Shown here: positions 26,623 to 34,718 of the stretch, in pieces | Numbering within the stretch: the stretch's first letter is position 1 | Layout: the number at the start of each line of letters is the position of its first letter | Assembly: GCF_003346865.1 (NCBI RefSeq) | Contig: NZ_QDKL01000002.1 | Span: 434,001-498,000 of the forward strand | Reading direction: 5' to 3' | Source of the DNA: Halobacteriovorax vibrionivorans | GTDB taxonomy: Bacteria; Bdellovibrionota; Bacteriovoracia; Bacteriovoracales; Bacteriovoracaceae | Length of the DNA stretch: 64,000 nucleotides | Notes under the pieces: generated by a model | Told to the model about the DNA's origin: nothing | The model's input: the letters and a program-made list of their open reading frames with translations, nothing else | Databases searched by the model: none | Position numbers and translations under genes: made by a program

Positions 26623-27266
26623 AAGACAACATAAAAAGAATCAGTGAAGAGGATTTTAAAGCATTTGATGATCGAAAAAGAGTTAAGGTTATTAATTCTT
26701 TATCTGGCTTTAAATCAGCGAATCTAATTGGAACAATAAATAATCAAGGTCAAACAAACCTATCGGTAGTAAGTTCTGTCGTTCACTTAGGCGCTTCCCC
26801 TGCTCTTATTGGCATGGTCATTAGACCAGATGTATCCAGAAGGGATACTCTTAATAATATTCGTGAAAATGGTGAGTTCACAATTAATCATATCAATGAA
26901 GAAATAGTCGAAAAGGCCCACCAAACAAGTGCTCGCTATCCACAAGATGTAAGTGAGTTTAATGCTTGTAAACTGACTGAAGAAATTAAAGACAATTTTA
27001 AAGCTCCATTTGTAGCAGAATCAAAAATTAAGTTCTCAGTTAAATTTGTTAGAGAAATAAAAATCGAAGAGAATGGAACACATTTTATTATTGGCGAGAT
27101 AAAGAACGTCTACTTACCAGAATCTTGTATATGTGATGATGGCCATATTGATATTCATCTAGCTCAGACAGTTTGTGTATCGGGCCTAGATTCATACTCA
27201 AAGCCGAAGCATATAGGTAGGTTAAGCTACGCTAAACCAGATAAGGCCTTACATTGGATTAAGTAA
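26616..27266 (+). CDS. Flavin reductase-like (FMN-binding split-barrel) protein
   Basis: Split-barrel flavin reductase domain: SANLIGTINNQGQTNLSVVSSV and IGMVIRPDVSRRDTLNNI match the FMN-binding segments, with FTINHINEEIVEKAHQTSARYP typical of the family. I start at the ATG 26616, preceded by AGGAG at five bases; the ORF is open seven codons further, inside the SDR gene. It forms a tight operon with that SDR. Confidence 0.75.
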   Translation: MVKDNIKRISEEDFKAFDDRKRVKVINSLSGFKSANLIGTINNQGQTNLSVVSSVVHLGASPALIGMVIRPDVSRRDTLNNIRENGEFTINHINEEIVEKAHQTSARYPQDVSEFNACKLTEEIKDNFKAPFVAESKIKFSVKFVREIKIEENGTHFIIGEIKNVYLPESCICDDGHIDIHLAQTVCVSGLDSYSKPKHIGRLSYAKPDKALHWIK

Positions 27267-27285
27267 GGCCTTAGAAAAATATTTA

Positions 27286-27720
27286 TTATTCTTGAACTAA
27301 ATTATTACATTCTATTAAAGTTTTTTGTTTCCAAGTAAATAGGCCCTTCTTTTGACCATCTATTTTAACCTCTGTTGGGTTTCCATCAGTATCTAAAGAA
27401 ATATCAACACGTCCTCTTGTCACAGCATGACCATTTCTATGACCATTACAAGAAATCATAATGCCTGTCCCAAGAGATCCATCAAGATAATTAATTTCAG
27501 TCTTATCATCTGCACAATAAACAAAGTCAGCAAGTTGATAATCATTAGTAAAACCAACAACTTGTTGTTGATCACCCTTAGATAGATATAAAATAACTCC
27601 ATTTCTTCTTTGTTCTTTTTCAACTACACATCCCTCACTATTTGAGAAGATCGTAGTTTCTGCATATGTCGTAAATTGTGAAAGAAAGATAACTGATACT
27701 ATTAGTAATTTTTGCTTCAT
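27286..27720 (-). CDS. Secreted hypothetical protein
   Basis: The ATG at 27720 has a GGAG site seven bases upstream and starts a signal peptide (MKQKLLIVSVIFLSQFTTYA). The mature 124 residues contain four Cys (GCVVE, VYCAD, ISCNG, IECNN), probably two disulfides. The frame is open 29 codons further upstream but without start support. Function unknown; periplasmic or secreted. Confidence 0.6.
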   Translation of the reverse strand: MKQKLLIVSVIFLSQFTTYAETTIFSNSEGCVVEKEQRRNGVILYLSKGDQQQVVGFTNDYQLADFVYCADDKTEINYLDGSLGTGIMISCNGHRNGHAVTRGRVDISLDTDGNPTEVKIDGQKKGLFTWKQKTLIECNNLVQE

Positions 27721-27949
27721 ATAAATCTCCATTTGTTTACTCTTTGTATCATGATTATTTTTGGCCTTAAATCGTAAATTAAAGATCGTATAAAACTTAC
27801 AATACAAATTTTATTGTACAAAAGTATACACTTCACTCAGTGTTAAATATTCCCTATCTCCACAAAGTAAATGTGAAGTAGGGATATATAGTCAATTACG
27901 TGAAAGTATTAAGAAGTATTTGAATAAGTAGCTAAGTGCCTAGAATTAC

Positions 27950-28480
27950 CTAGCAGCCTTCGAACTTTCCTCTTAGGCATTGTAGTTGCAGATCATATTT
28001 TTTTGAGCACATAATTAATGCTTTTGCTTTAGCTGATTCTTTATCTTTTGCAACACCAGTGAAGCTTTGGCGAAAAACATTTAAAGTACATGTTGTATCT
28101 TGATTCATATTTTTAATAATATGATCTTTTGTCATTAATTCTTCCTCTAGTTTTTTTATCTCTTGAGTAAGATTAATTTTTGTATTTCTAATGACTTGAT
28201 CTTTTCTCTTAAGTTTGTGTTTTAAGGATTCGATCTCTAGGCTTAAATCCACATTCGTATTTTTAACTTGTAATTCAAGTTCTTCAAGTAGCTTAAGAGC
28301 ATATTGATTTCTATCTTCTAATTTCTCTAAAGTTTTCTTTCTAGAGCCAAAGCTTTTTCCATCTTCAATGATTTCGGTATTTTCTTCTAGATGAATTAAT
28401 ATATCCTCGAATAAACGACTATCATTTGCAAAAGTATAAGAACTAGCAATAAAAGATATTAATAATATTATTGATTTCAT
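27950..28480 (-). CDS. Secreted coiled-coil hypothetical protein
   Basis: A signal peptide (MKSIILLISFIASSYTFA) leads a long charged helix. Residues ~45-125 contain repeated Leu/Ile heptads with a duplicated pattern, KHKLKRKDQVIRNTKINLTQEI and KKLEEELMTKDHIIKN, indicating coiled coil. A C-terminal segment with four Cys follows (TTCTLNVFRQSFTGVAKD ... LQCLRGKFEGC). Family unknown. Could form oligomers in the periplasm. Confidence 0.6.
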   Translation of the reverse strand: MKSIILLISFIASSYTFANDSRLFEDILIHLEENTEIIEDGKSFGSRKKTLEKLEDRNQYALKLLEELELQVKNTNVDLSLEIESLKHKLKRKDQVIRNTKINLTQEIKKLEEELMTKDHIIKNMNQDTTCTLNVFRQSFTGVAKDKESAKAKALIMCSKKYDLQLQCLRGKFEGC

Positions 28481-28602
28481 ACCGCCCCTAATTTAGTTAT
28501 ATCTGACAAAATAATATCTATGGATACAATAAATAATTGAGTCAGTACACCGATTTCTACTTCAACAAAGCGCAGACAACACGACGCAGCACTAAGGATT
28601 CA

Positions 28603-29313
28603 TTAATTGATAAAAGACGACAGATCATTTTTATCAAAAAGTACTGCTGTAACAGGAGATTCAGAAGAGCCTTCCATATTAAGTGGAAAACAGTTAATGA
28701 AATACTCTCCTTCTGGAACCTCATTTAAGTTAATATTTTCGAGAATTAACGCATTCTTAAAGATTTCATTATGAATTGGCCTCTCACTTGAGCCTGGCAT
28801 AAAATCGGATGATTTCCATGAGGTACCAAAGAGATTAAAGCTCTCAAAGCTTGTTAAATATCTTGCGGCCTCGTGTGAAAGAGTTAATACATGTTTTGGC
28901 TCATGAAAACCAAATTCATTCTCCTGTACATTTTCAACCGAAATTAAAACCTTACTAATTCTTTTATGGCCTTTTAATTTTTCTCTAATCTCTTCTTCTT
29001 GAATGACCTTTTGCTTAAGCCCATCACCTAATTCCTTCCAACCTTCATTTTTAAACTTTATAACAATACAAGGGCCAAAGAAGTGATTAGGGTTATTTTT
29101 AAAAAAGAAGTCCGTAGACTTTCCTTCTTTCTGTGTATGTTTTGGTGTTTCAATATGAGTTAAACTATGGGGCCTTAAGATATGTGCATCATAATGCACT
29201 GGAGGAAGTTTACCCTCTTCAATTTTATATAAATTTTCTTTTTCATAAGCGACTCCCTCAAGCCACTCACCTTTTGAGTTAAGCTTAATCGATGGAGAGA
29301 TTATATATGGCAT
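28603..29313 (-). CDS. Cyclase-family metal hydrolase (kynurenine formamidase-like)
   Basis: PF04199-type cyclase: HSLTHIETPKH corresponds to the metal-binding HxxTHxDxPxH signature with Glu replacing Asp. HEAARYLTS, NLFGTSWKSSDFMPG and a final NCFPLNMEGSSESPVTAVLF follow the family order. Members hydrolyse amides such as N-formylkynurenine. The ATG 29313 is preceded by GAGGA; the longer upstream frame overlaps the MerR gene and is rejected. It is 16 bp downstream of merR in the same operon. Confidence 0.8.
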   Translation of the reverse strand: MPYIISPSIKLNSKGEWLEGVAYEKENLYKIEEGKLPPVHYDAHILRPHSLTHIETPKHTQKEGKSTDFFFKNNPNHFFGPCIVIKFKNEGWKELGDGLKQKVIQEEEIREKLKGHKRISKVLISVENVQENEFGFHEPKHVLTLSHEAARYLTSFESFNLFGTSWKSSDFMPGSSERPIHNEIFKNALILENINLNEVPEGEYFINCFPLNMEGSSESPVTAVLFDKNDLSSFIN

Positions 29314-29329
29314 AAGTATTTCCTCTTTT

Positions 29330-29671
29330 TTAAAGTGGGCAGTTTGAGTCCAGAAGATTTCTAATATTCTTTTGAAACTTCCTAATGACCTTGATTTGAT
29401 TATCGAGTTCAAGCATCTTATCTTCAAGTTGCTTTCTCAACTTTCCATTAGGATTATTGGTGGCCAAAACTTTTGCAACAGTCTTTATCTCATTAAGAGA
29501 TAAGCCTAAATCCTTGGCCTGTGAGATTAAATTCAATAATTCCACTGCCTCAATTGGGTACTCCCGATAACCATTATCACCACGTCTAGGAACAAGTAGC
29601 TCCATCTTTTCATAATAACGAATGGCAGAAGCTGCGACACCTGTCTTTTTTGATAATTCACCAATTTTCAT
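29330..29671 (-). CDS. MerR-family transcriptional regulator
   Basis: N-terminal MerR helix-turn-helix: MKIGELSKKTGVAASAIRYYEKMELLVPRRGDNGYREYP, then a dimerisation coiled coil (residues ~75-108) and a short tail with one Cys (SNCPL). At 113 residues it has almost no ligand domain, as in SoxR/CueR-sized regulators. It lies divergent from a metallo-hydrolase gene whose promoter has the typical MerR geometry, and upstream of the cyclase gene. Confidence 0.9.
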   Translation of the reverse strand: MKIGELSKKTGVAASAIRYYEKMELLVPRRGDNGYREYPIEAVELLNLISQAKDLGLSLNEIKTVAKVLATNNPNGKLRKQLEDKMLELDNQIKVIRKFQKNIRNLLDSNCPL

Positions 29672-29687
29672 AAGCTAACCTTTCATC

Positions 29688-29719
29688 TTGACCTTAAAGT
29701 ATAGTTTAAGGTTTATACT
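29688..29719 (+). promoter_or_regulatory. MerR-type promoter with 20-bp spacer and operator
   Basis: TTGACC (29688-29693) and TATACT (29714-29719) are 20 bp apart, the overlong spacing typical of MerR-activated promoters. Between them is the perfect inverted repeat ACCTTAAA - GTATAG - TTTAAGGT (29691-29712). It points toward the metallo-beta-lactamase-fold gene at 29750. The adjacent divergent merR gene supplies the obvious activator. Confidence 0.85.
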
Positions 29720-29749
29720 AGTGTAAATCATCTTACAAAAGGAATACAA

Positions 29750-30589
29750 GTGAAACTATTAATTACAATTTTCCTCATGATTAATCTCTATGCAAACGAA
29801 GAATATCCACGCTTTTCAATAATAAAGACAGGAACCGCAAAGTCCCTTGAAGGACTTATCTATGAAGAAGGAAGCCTATTTAAAACAATGATGGTAAATC
29901 ATGCAGGATTTCTTATTCAACATCAAGGAAAGACAATTCTATTTGAAACTGGGCTTGGAGAAGAGGTCGACTATCAATTCAAAAATGATATGTCTTGGTG
30001 GGCCAAGCCTCTTTTTGCTTATAAGAAAGAGCAGTCTATAAAAAAACAACTTAATAATAAATACACTATTGAAAGTATTATTCTCTCCCATGCTCATTGG
30101 GATCATGCGAGTGGACTTCGAGATTTTCCAAATGCAAAAGTAATTATTAGTAAAGAAGAAGAGCATGAAGTAAAACACCCCGTTGCAAATAGAACCTTTC
30201 CCACTCAATTTAAAGACGTCAAAACACAAAGTTTTCAATGGAAAGAAGAGTCCTATTTAAACTTTAAAAAGCATTATGACTATTTTGGTGATGGAACTTT
30301 AATCTTTGTTCCTCTATTTGGTCATACACATGGCTCACTTGGACTTATACTAAACTCTAAGGATAAGAAGTATTTCTTTGTTGGTGATGCAATTTGGACG
30401 ACGAGGCAGCTAAGGCCAATACAAAATAAAGCCGCAATATCATCAATTCTCGTTGATACAGATAAAGAATTAACTCGAAAAAAGATCGATGAGATAAAGA
30501 AGATGCAAGACAGAGGCTTTATCATTATCCCTACTCATGATTACTACTTACATAATAAACTTGGTCTATTCCCTAAATGGATTGATTAG
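29750..30589 (+). CDS. Secreted metallo-beta-lactamase-fold hydrolase
   Basis: MBL fold with the zinc motif SHAHWDHASGL (H114, H116, D118, H119) and a later LFGHTHGSLGLIL; FVGDAIW supplies a bridging Asp. A short signal peptide (MKLLITIFLMINLYA) suggests periplasmic location. The start is GTG, preceded by AAAGGA. The general pattern is similar to lactonase-like MBL proteins, but substrate is not evident. Controlled by the MerR-type promoter just upstream. Confidence 0.85.
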   Translation: MKLLITIFLMINLYANEEYPRFSIIKTGTAKSLEGLIYEEGSLFKTMMVNHAGFLIQHQGKTILFETGLGEEVDYQFKNDMSWWAKPLFAYKKEQSIKKQLNNKYTIESIILSHAHWDHASGLRDFPNAKVIISKEEEHEVKHPVANRTFPTQFKDVKTQSFQWKEESYLNFKKHYDYFGDGTLIFVPLFGHTHGSLGLILNSKDKKYFFVGDAIWTTRQLRPIQNKAAISSILVDTDKELTRKKIDEIKKMQDRGFIIIPTHDYYLHNKLGLFPKWID

Positions 30590-31899
30590 TTTTCTTCTTG
30601 AAGAAAGTCAAAGCGATCAATTGCACTAGGAAAACGCTTAATCTTATCTAAGTTAGCAACAAGATACTTTGAATCTTTACTAATTTCTAGATCAGCAATT
30701 GTTCCTTTTATCTTTTGGACTTGTGTATGAAGATTTGCCAAACGCTCACCTTTTAGCTTAGGTGTTGCAATCATTCGTTTATTTAAAGGATTCATCCATC
30801 GACCACGTCGATCTTTAAATCCAAAATGAAGATGAGGTCCTGTGACTCGACCAGTTGCTCCAACAGTACCAATTACTTGATGAGACCTAACCCAGGCACC
30901 AACTCCAACACTTCGTCGGTTGAGGTGATAGTAATAAGAAGTTGAACCGTCACGATGGCGAATTGCGATCTTATTTCCTGCATACTTATTATAAGTCGAC
31001 ATAATGACCTTTCCTGCGGCCACTGCATGAACTCTTTCACCAGTACGTCCCCTTAGGTCAATACCTCGATGCATTGCTCTTCTTCCAGTTACAGGATGCA
31101 TTCTCCATCCATAACTTGAACGAATATGTAATCTCGGTAAAGGGTATCTTAGGCCAGCATTTATAAGGGCCTGTCCATCTGGAGTGTAATGAGCTGTATA
31201 AGTGGAACTTTTCTCTTTATCTTCATAGAAATAAGCATCATGGCTGCCGGCCTTGATTCCACTATAAGATGTAAAGAGAACTTTTGTTTGAACAGTTTTT
31301 TTATCGTGTTTTCTTTCACTTAAAAGAACTTTATAACGATCTCCTGCTCGAGCGTGCATTCTAAAGTTCACTTTGCATAGAAGAACATTTACCACTTCAT
31401 TTACAACTGATCTTTCAAGACCTAATGCAAGAAGATCATCTTGTAGAGTTGATCCTGTTTTAAGCTGTCCCTCAATCATTCGAGGTTGCCAATATGTTTC
31501 CAACTCCTCTAATGAATAATCCCATTTTCCAGAATTTTCATTAAGAGTTACGACATGTGTTTCATATTCATTTTGAGAAAAAGAAAATTTAATAAGATTA
31601 TTAAATTCATCATAGGTTGCTTCGAGACGATCACCCACTTTAAGCTTTGAAAACTCAACTTCATCTCTTAGCTGATTGATTAATTTCAAGGCCTGCTTAT
31701 TATCGATATCAATACTTTTTAAGGCCAGATATAGTCCCTGTCCTCTTTTAACCTCACCTTTTTTAACAATATTTGCATGGCGAAGTGGACTTGCAATCAT
31801 CATTTCTGATGATGCCTCAACACGCCCAATTACATGTTGGGTTTGGTTACAGCCATAGAGACTACTCAATAAAATTAAACTAATAAATAATTTCGACAT
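30586..31899 (-). CDS. M23 murein endopeptidase, lipoprotein (MepM-like)
   Basis: A signal peptide with lipobox SLYGC precedes LysM/OapA-like regions (residues ~70-200) and a C-terminal LytM peptidase: MHRGIDLRG supplies zinc ligands, HAVAAGKVIMS follows, YYYHL and GPHLHFGF hold the catalytic His and last ligand. The enzyme cleaves peptidoglycan cross-bridges in the periplasm. The ATG 31899 has AGAGG just upstream; earlier in-frame codons overlap the region behind the grpB-like gene and would bury the signal. It ends 4 bp inside the convergent MBL gene. Confidence 0.88.
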   Translation of the reverse strand: MSKLFISLILLSSLYGCNQTQHVIGRVEASSEMMIASPLRHANIVKKGEVKRGQGLYLALKSIDIDNKQALKLINQLRDEVEFSKLKVGDRLEATYDEFNNLIKFSFSQNEYETHVVTLNENSGKWDYSLEELETYWQPRMIEGQLKTGSTLQDDLLALGLERSVVNEVVNVLLCKVNFRMHARAGDRYKVLLSERKHDKKTVQTKVLFTSYSGIKAGSHDAYFYEDKEKSSTYTAHYTPDGQALINAGLRYPLPRLHIRSSYGWRMHPVTGRRAMHRGIDLRGRTGERVHAVAAGKVIMSTYNKYAGNKIAIRHRDGSTSYYYHLNRRSVGVGAWVRSHQVIGTVGATGRVTGPHLHFGFKDRRGRWMNPLNKRMIATPKLKGERLANLHTQVQKIKGTIADLEISKDSKYLVANLDKIKRFPSAIDRFDFLQEEN

Positions 31900-31966
31900 C
31901 TTACCTCTAAGCATAGCAAACTTATCGGAAAAGACCAAAATTTCTTGATTACAAATACAATGAAAA

Positions 31967-32470
31967 TTAGCGAATCTTTGAAAGGACGGCCTCAATAAAT
32001 CTTTGTTTCATACCCTCATAAAGAGCGAGGTCATTAGAGTGATTTTCCACGAGATTAAGCTTAGCATTCTTATACTCAGTGGCAATCATAGGCTCAGCAT
32101 TAAGATAGTCTCTAAAGTCTAGAATATCATTAATCCTTTCATCACCTTTCTTTAAAATCTTAACATTTGTTAGAACGCGATCACCTTCTGGAGCCTTTCG
32201 CTCAAATACAAATTGCTGAGATTCATTGGAAACTAAAGAGAAGCCATGGGCCATAAATTCATTACGGAATAATTCAATCCCATCAAGGGTATGAACAACA
32301 CACAGAATATCTAAAGTAGGACGGGCCAAAACATTAGGCATCGCAGTTGATCCTATATGCTCACAACCAATGAAGTTATTTCTTAAAAGTTTTGCAAGAG
32401 CAGCCTCTTCCTTTGCAAAAACCTTCAACCAAAAATCATCATACGCTACTAACTCTATTGTCTTATCCAT
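31967..32470 (-). CDS. GrpB/UPF0157 family nucleotidyltransferase-like protein
   Basis: UPF0157 signature: FIGCEHIGSTAMPNVLARPTLDI, with later segments VFERKAP and FRDYLNAEP. The family is related to nucleotidyltransferases and has no settled function. I start at the ATG 32470 (MDKTIELVAYD), which matches usual family N-termini; an ATG 12 codons upstream at 32506 is possible and neither has a ribosome site. Divergent from the TPP riboswitch and TonB receptor. Confidence 0.82.
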   Translation of the reverse strand: MDKTIELVAYDDFWLKVFAKEEAALAKLLRNNFIGCEHIGSTAMPNVLARPTLDILCVVHTLDGIELFRNEFMAHGFSLVSNESQQFVFERKAPEGDRVLTNVKILKKGDERINDILDFRDYLNAEPMIATEYKNAKLNLVENHSNDLALYEGMKQRFIEAVLSKIR

Positions 32471-32553
32471 GGCCAAACCTAACACTTTGCTTACAACTTT
32501 GGCCATGAATGATTTGCATATTCAAAATCAATATTGTATTCATTAGAAAATTT

Positions 32554-32647
32554 ACACAAGGGAGCTACACCAAAATGTGGCTGAGAATAACGGGATATGG
32601 CCGTAAAACCTTCTAACTTGATCCAGGTAATGCTGGCGTAAGGAGAC
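32554..32647 (+). ncRNA. TPP riboswitch (thi box)
   Basis: Conserved TPP aptamer segments appear in order: GGAGCT (32561-32566), GGCTGAGA with the invariant CTGAGA at 32581-32586, ACCTTCTAA, GATCCAGGTAATGCTGG (32620-32636) and GTAAGGAG (32638-32645). The closing 3' strand contains the AGGAG ribosome site of the next gene, six bases before its ATG. Ligand binding would therefore sequester the ribosome site and repress translation when thiamin pyrophosphate is plentiful. Outer boundaries are approximate. Confidence 0.93.
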
Positions 32648-32651
32648 ACAG

Positions 32652-34691
32652 ATGAGACTACTGTTCGTAGTGCTATTTTCACTAATCACAACTGCCCAAA
32701 CAAAGAATGATGCCATCTACATTTATGGAACACTTATAGAAAAAGACTATTATAGCGATAGTAATAGTACTTCTGTTCGTCAAGCTAAGGACATACAGAA
32801 GTCTTTAAGTACAGATATGAGTGAAGCCTTCAAGATAATACCAAATCTAAATACAGCAAATGGAAGTTCTCGTTCAAGCTTTTTCCAAATTCGAGGAATT
32901 GGGGAAAGATCTGCGTATGAAGCAATTTCCAATTATTCAGTGGGAGTAATGGTAGACGAAGTCGACTACACAGGAATATCTGGTGTTACTAATCTTAATG
33001 GTTTATCACAAATTGAAGTATTTCGTGGGCCTCAGGCAACAGACTTTGGACCTTCTGCAATGGCCGGGATGATTCATTTAAAATCTCAAGACCCAACATC
33101 AATCTCTAAGACTAAAACCTATCTATCATATGAGTCGTTTAATACCTTTGAAGAAGCATTAAGTTACACCGGTATGCTTTCTACAAATACAGGGATGTCC
33201 ATCTCCTTTAATAAAAGAGATAGTGATGGCTTTATGAAAAATGAGTATCTCAATCGCACAGATACAAATGGACAAGATGAACTTGCTTTAAGAGCAAGCC
33301 TTAGACATGATTTCTATGACTCGACTTTAACCCTCGGGCTTCATTATTTCGATAAGAATAATGGCTACGATGCTTTTACACAGGATAATTCCTACACCAC
33401 TAAATCTGATAAACCAGGAAAAGATAAGAGTGAAACTTTCTCTCAATACCTAAAATTTGAAAAAGAGTTTAATGCAAACTTAATGAGTACCACAATATTT
33501 ACCCATATAAAGAACGACTCATTTTATAGCTATGATGAAGACTGGGGCAATAATCCATATTGGAATTCTCTTCCAGGTTATAATGCTGACTACGATTACA
33601 ATATAAAGTTCCCAAGAAGTCGCGAAGACTTCTCGCTTGATCAACGTTTTAATATAAGTAATCAAAGTACTTTTGGCATCTATATAAAGTCATCAGATGA
33701 AGACTTTAAAGAAGTTGGATACGAAGATGGAAATGAAAGGAAGAATATTCAAGGAGATATTGGAACTGAATTAGCTTCTGTATATGCTCAAAGAATTCAT
33801 GATTTAAATAAGAAGCTATCTCTTGAATACGGCCTTAGAGGAGAATTCCGAAAGGTCGATTACAAAGAAAATAATAGTGGATCAAATTCAAATATTCATA
33901 CTGAAGATCTCATGTATGGTTTTAATATTTCAATCTCTAAAAAAGACCTATTGGGAGAGCTTGCTTATCTAAAGATAGCTAAAGGTTATAAGCCAGGAGG
34001 TATTAATACTCAATCAGCAGTGCCACAGAATCGTAAGGAGTTTAAGCCAGAATCTCTCTACTCTTTAGAAGTTGGACAAAAAGCCAAATTAGATGACTCC
34101 CGCATCTCACTAAGTACAACACTCTTTTTTATGTATAGAGAAGACGCACAAGTTAAGACTTCTTTTCAAGATGATCCAATGGACCCAAGCTCATTCACTT
34201 TTTATACAGATAATGCAACAAGCGGAATTAACTACGGAGCAGAACTTGAAGCAAGTTATAAACAAGAACTTGGATTCAATGCACTATGGTCAATTGGACT
34301 TTTAAACACGAGATATCGTAATTACAATATCGGAACAAGAAACCTAAATGGCCGACAAATGCCACATGCCCCAAACTATCAAATAAACCTAAATTTTGAG
34401 TATAAATTTAAGTCAGGAGCTTATATTGGAGGAAACTTCTTTGCATCCGATGACTTCTATTTTTCAAACTCACACGATTTAAAATCACGTCCATATCAAT
34501 TAGTAGATGCAAAGATTGGATACAGAAATGAAAGTCTAGATATTTCTATTTGGAGCAAGAATGTATTTGACGAAAATTATTCTTTACGTGGATTCTATTT
34601 TGCGAATATGCCTCCGACTTGGCAAGATGAACTCTATACTCAAAGAGAGGCGCCACGAAGCTTTGGAATAACAGGAAGATATATATTTTAG
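32652..34691 (+). CDS. TonB-dependent outer-membrane receptor, probable thiamin uptake
   Basis: A 679-residue receptor: signal peptide, plug domain with SSFFQIRGIGER, SNYSVGVMVDEV and LSQIEVFRGPQATDFGPSAMAGMI split over residues 77-145, then a 22-strand-type barrel ending RSFGITGRYIF with terminal Phe. TonB-ExbBD energy drives import across the outer membrane. Direct control by a TPP riboswitch, whose last bases are its ribosome site, points to thiamin or a precursor as ligand. A strong terminator overlaps its stop codon, so it is monocistronic. No thiamin biosynthesis gene is nearby. Confidence 0.92.
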   Translation: MRLLFVVLFSLITTAQTKNDAIYIYGTLIEKDYYSDSNSTSVRQAKDIQKSLSTDMSEAFKIIPNLNTANGSSRSSFFQIRGIGERSAYEAISNYSVGVMVDEVDYTGISGVTNLNGLSQIEVFRGPQATDFGPSAMAGMIHLKSQDPTSISKTKTYLSYESFNTFEEALSYTGMLSTNTGMSISFNKRDSDGFMKNEYLNRTDTNGQDELALRASLRHDFYDSTLTLGLHYFDKNNGYDAFTQDNSYTTKSDKPGKDKSETFSQYLKFEKEFNANLMSTTIFTHIKNDSFYSYDEDWGNNPYWNSLPGYNADYDYNIKFPRSREDFSLDQRFNISNQSTFGIYIKSSDEDFKEVGYEDGNERKNIQGDIGTELASVYAQRIHDLNKKLSLEYGLRGEFRKVDYKENNSGSNSNIHTEDLMYGFNISISKKDLLGELAYLKIAKGYKPGGINTQSAVPQNRKEFKPESLYSLEVGQKAKLDDSRISLSTTLFFMYREDAQVKTSFQDDPMDPSSFTFYTDNATSGINYGAELEASYKQELGFNALWSIGLLNTRYRNYNIGTRNLNGRQMPHAPNYQINLNFEYKFKSGAYIGGNFFASDDFYFSNSHDLKSRPYQLVDAKIGYRNESLDISIWSKNVFDENYSLRGFYFANMPPTWQDELYTQREAPRSFGITGRYIF

Positions 34692-34718
34692 AAGGGGCAA
34701 GTCCCCTTCTAAGTTTTT
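34688..34718 (+). terminator. Intrinsic terminator of the TonB receptor gene
   Basis: TTAGAAGGGG (34688-34697) and CCCCTTCTAA (34703-34712) form a perfect 10-bp stem with a five-base loop, followed by GTTTTT. The stem includes the TAG stop codon. On the opposite strand the T-run is absent. Confidence 0.88.

Noticed and set aside
27242..27275. TAAGGCCTTA repeated twice at the end of the flavin reductase gene as a terminator
   Set aside because: Each copy is a self-palindrome and they can pair, but neither strand has a convincing T-run; too weak to list.
28537..28728. Possible 63-codon plus-strand gene
   Set aside because: Overlaps the 3' end of the cyclase gene antisense; no ribosome site and basic low-complexity composition typical of a shadow frame.
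32491..32682. 63-codon minus-strand open frame over the start of the TonB receptor
   Set aside because: It runs antisense through the TPP riboswitch and the receptor's ribosome site, has no family resemblance and no ribosome site.
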